This document shows, in pieces, positions 5,982 to 7,155 of a DNA stretch of 7,155 nt (position 1 is its first letter; each line of letters starts with the position of its first letter). The translations under genes and the position numbers were made by a program. Under the pieces are notes generated by a model that did not search any database, had not been told where the DNA came from, and worked only from the letters and a program-made list of their open reading frames with translations. The DNA comes from an uncultured Ignavibacteriales bacterium (GTDB lineage: Bacteria; Bacteroidota; Ignavibacteria; Ignavibacteriales; Ignavibacteriaceae): assembly GCA_903915485.1 (NCBI GenBank), contig CAIWTC010000289.1:1-7155 (forward strand). Direction: 5' to 3'.

Positions 5982-7155
5982 TTATTTCATCAAAACCATC
6001 TTCTTACTTGCTGAATAAGAACCAGAACGAAGTGTATAGAAATATACTCCGCTTGGAATACTCTGCGCATCAAGTTTAGCGAAATGCATTCCCATTGACT
6101 GCTCCTGGTCAACCAAAGTTTTAACCTCATTCCCAAGAACATCATATAACTTTAAGGTTACTTTTGCATCCTGAGGAATTTCATAATTGATAACCGTTGT
6201 CGGGTTGAACGGATTCGGGTAATTCTGCCCAAGTACGAAAGATGAGTTCCGTAAATTATTTCCTTTATCATTGACGCCTGATATTTCATAACCGAATGCA
6301 TAAAATTCATTCGCATCAATATTAGCATCACTGTTGCCTGTAGGAATCTGTTTCAGCAAAGCACCTGCATCAGCAGTTCCATACTGACCGACAGCGATAT
6401 AAAGTTTTCCGGGAATATATCCGAACTGACTTTGAACATTGAATGTACCTTCAAGAACAGTACCTGCTGCTTTTGTTGCAGTACCAACTGCATTCGTCCA
6501 CGCAACATAATTGTTAGTGCTTTCATTAGCTAGGAATAATGATGAACCAACAACTTTGCCGCCCTTTGCCCAAGGTGATGCAGTTAATGCGCGAAGAGAA
6601 TCCGTCACAAAAAGAAATACATCGTTTCCTTCCGATTGCGCAGCAGGAGTAGCGACATAAAGATTTGTTCCGTTCCAACCAACATACAAGTTCTTTGTTC
6701 CATTTGCAGCAACTTTAGATGCAGAGGCATCAAGCATTCCGTCCATTACATAAGTAGTTCCGCCGCTGCCGCCTGTTCCGATAGTAATATGATAATTGTT
6801 ATTGCTGTTGTTGTCCCAAGTATTGTCATCGTAGTGAATAACGAATGCAATTCTGTCAACAACCTGCTTTGCATTGTTGAAAGGTCCAATCTTTACAAAA
6901 ACTGTCCCCGCTGTATCAGGTGCTGAAAAAGGTGTTTCAACCGAAGGGTCTGTTGGTGAAAATCTTACTGTTCCTGCAGGCCAATATGAAGAATCAGGAA
7001 GTGTCCAAACGCTTCCGTTATCATTCACGCCCCAGTGGAGTTTTCCCGCTTTTGCTTTTGTTATGATAATTTTAAGCGTATCGTTTTTAATAGGCGCAGT
7101 CGGGGTCCAAGAAATCTGCGATGAACCTGTTCCGCCACCACCGCCGCTTCCGGAG
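5982..7155 (-). CDS. Secreted multidomain protein with type IX secretion C-terminal sorting domain; probable starch/glycan-binding modules (C-terminal 390 aa)
   Basis: The frame is open to the right edge (first whole codon at 7154), so the N-terminus, and any catalytic domain, lie outside the window. In visible residue numbers: a Gly/Ser linker SGSGGGGTGSS (1-11); a beta-rich module (about 12-125) with KLHWGVN, KIGPF, FVIHYDDNTWDNN (WDNN at 113-116) and NNNYHI; a short linker GTGGSGG; a second beta-rich module (about 134-292) with LYVGWNGTNLYVATPAAQ and SPWAKGGKV; and a T9SS/Por sorting domain (about 305-390) with QNYPNPFNPTT, VTLKLYDVLGNEV, SGVYFYTLRSG and terminal KKMVLMK. The WDNN...NY pattern recalls starch-binding modules (CBM25-like), and the second module resembles regions I recall at the end of secreted amylase-type proteins. 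An extracellular amylolytic enzyme is therefore plausible but unproven. The sorting domain is secure. An internal GTG at 7028 is not a credible start, because it cuts the first module. An intrinsic terminator follows. Confidence 0.85.
   Translation of the reverse strand, partial: SGSGGGGGTGSSQISWTPTAPIKNDTLKIIITKAKAGKLHWGVNDNGSVWTLPDSSYWPAGTVRFSPTDPSVETPFSAPDTAGTVFVKIGPFNNAKQVVDRIAFVIHYDDNTWDNNSNNNYHITIGTGGSGGTTYVMDGMLDASASKVAANGTKNLYVGWNGTNLYVATPAAQSEGNDVFLFVTDSLRALTASPWAKGGKVVGSSLFLANESTNNYVAWTNAVGTATKAAGTVLEGTFNVQSQFGYIPGKLYIAVGQYGTADAGALLKQIPTGNSDANIDANEFYAFGYEISGVNDKGNNLRNSSFVLGQNYPNPFNPTTVINYEIPQDAKVTLKLYDVLGNEVKTLVDQEQSMGMHFAKLDAQSIPSGVYFYTLRSGSYSASKKMVLMK

Noticed and set aside
6636..6926. 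Plus-strand open frame of 96 codons near the right end
   Set aside because: It is antisense to the secreted protein's modules. The Cys/Ser/Val-rich translation arises from the opposite strand's Asn/Gly/Thr codons.
7026..7028. GTG at 7028 as the start of the secreted protein
   Set aside because: The same frame stays open to the window edge and encodes a Gly/Ser linker plus the first strands of the binding module. A start here would cut that module and leave a T9SS cargo without a signal peptide.
1003..7155. Four same-strand genes as one operon or a new linked system
   Set aside because: Gaps of 150-265 bp, an intrinsic terminator after the secreted protein and a separate candidate promoter before the chemoreceptor argue for independent units. 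Tex is a housekeeping gene with no known link to the others.
1..7155. CRISPR arrays, tRNA/rRNA genes, insertion sequences, phage or toxin-antitoxin genes
   Set aside because: I saw no regularly spaced repeats, cloverleaf-like segments, terminal inverted repeats with a transposase, or small gene pairs on either strand.

Overview
The window looks like an ordinary chromosomal stretch of an AT-rich member of the Ignavibacteria/Chlorobi side of the Bacteroidota (FCB) group. The main clue is the secreted protein at the right end. It finishes in a type IX secretion (Por) sorting domain of the form QNYPNPFNPTT...SGVYFYTLRSG...KKMVLMK, a wording very common in Ignavibacteria-type genomes. The other genes fit a free-living, motile, polysaccharide-using Gram-negative, but they do not fix the genus.

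All four genes lie on the minus strand, so transcription runs from high to low coordinates. In that order: (1) 7155-5982, the C-terminal 390 residues of a modular secreted protein with two Gly/Ser linkers, a probable starch-type carbohydrate-binding module, a second beta-rich module and the T9SS sorting domain, followed by a clear intrinsic terminator (5926-5952). (2) 5794-3620, a complete 724-residue methyl-accepting chemotaxis protein (4HB sensor, two membrane helices, HAMP, a cysteine-bearing PAS, a second HAMP-like segment and a signalling domain). Just downstream of the terminator lies a possible sigma-28-type promoter. (3) 3354-1153, a complete Tex protein (733 aa) with a good Shine-Dalgarno. 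(4) 1002-1, the N-terminal 334 residues of an outer-membrane beta-barrel of the alginate-export porin type, running off the left edge.

The gaps are 187, 265 and 150 bp. The first holds the terminator, so at least the secreted protein is a separate transcription unit. The other gaps are AT-rich, hold only weak inverted repeats, and do not suggest a tight operon. A functional link is inference only: a secreted carbohydrate-active protein, a chemoreceptor and an outer-membrane channel would suit a polymer-degrading motile cell, with tex as an unrelated housekeeping gene.

I found no RNA gene, CRISPR array, insertion sequence, phage or plasmid gene, defence system or convincing new system. The points most worth checking are the sigma-28-like promoter, the triple-cysteine PAS in the chemoreceptor, and the identity of the truncated secreted protein.
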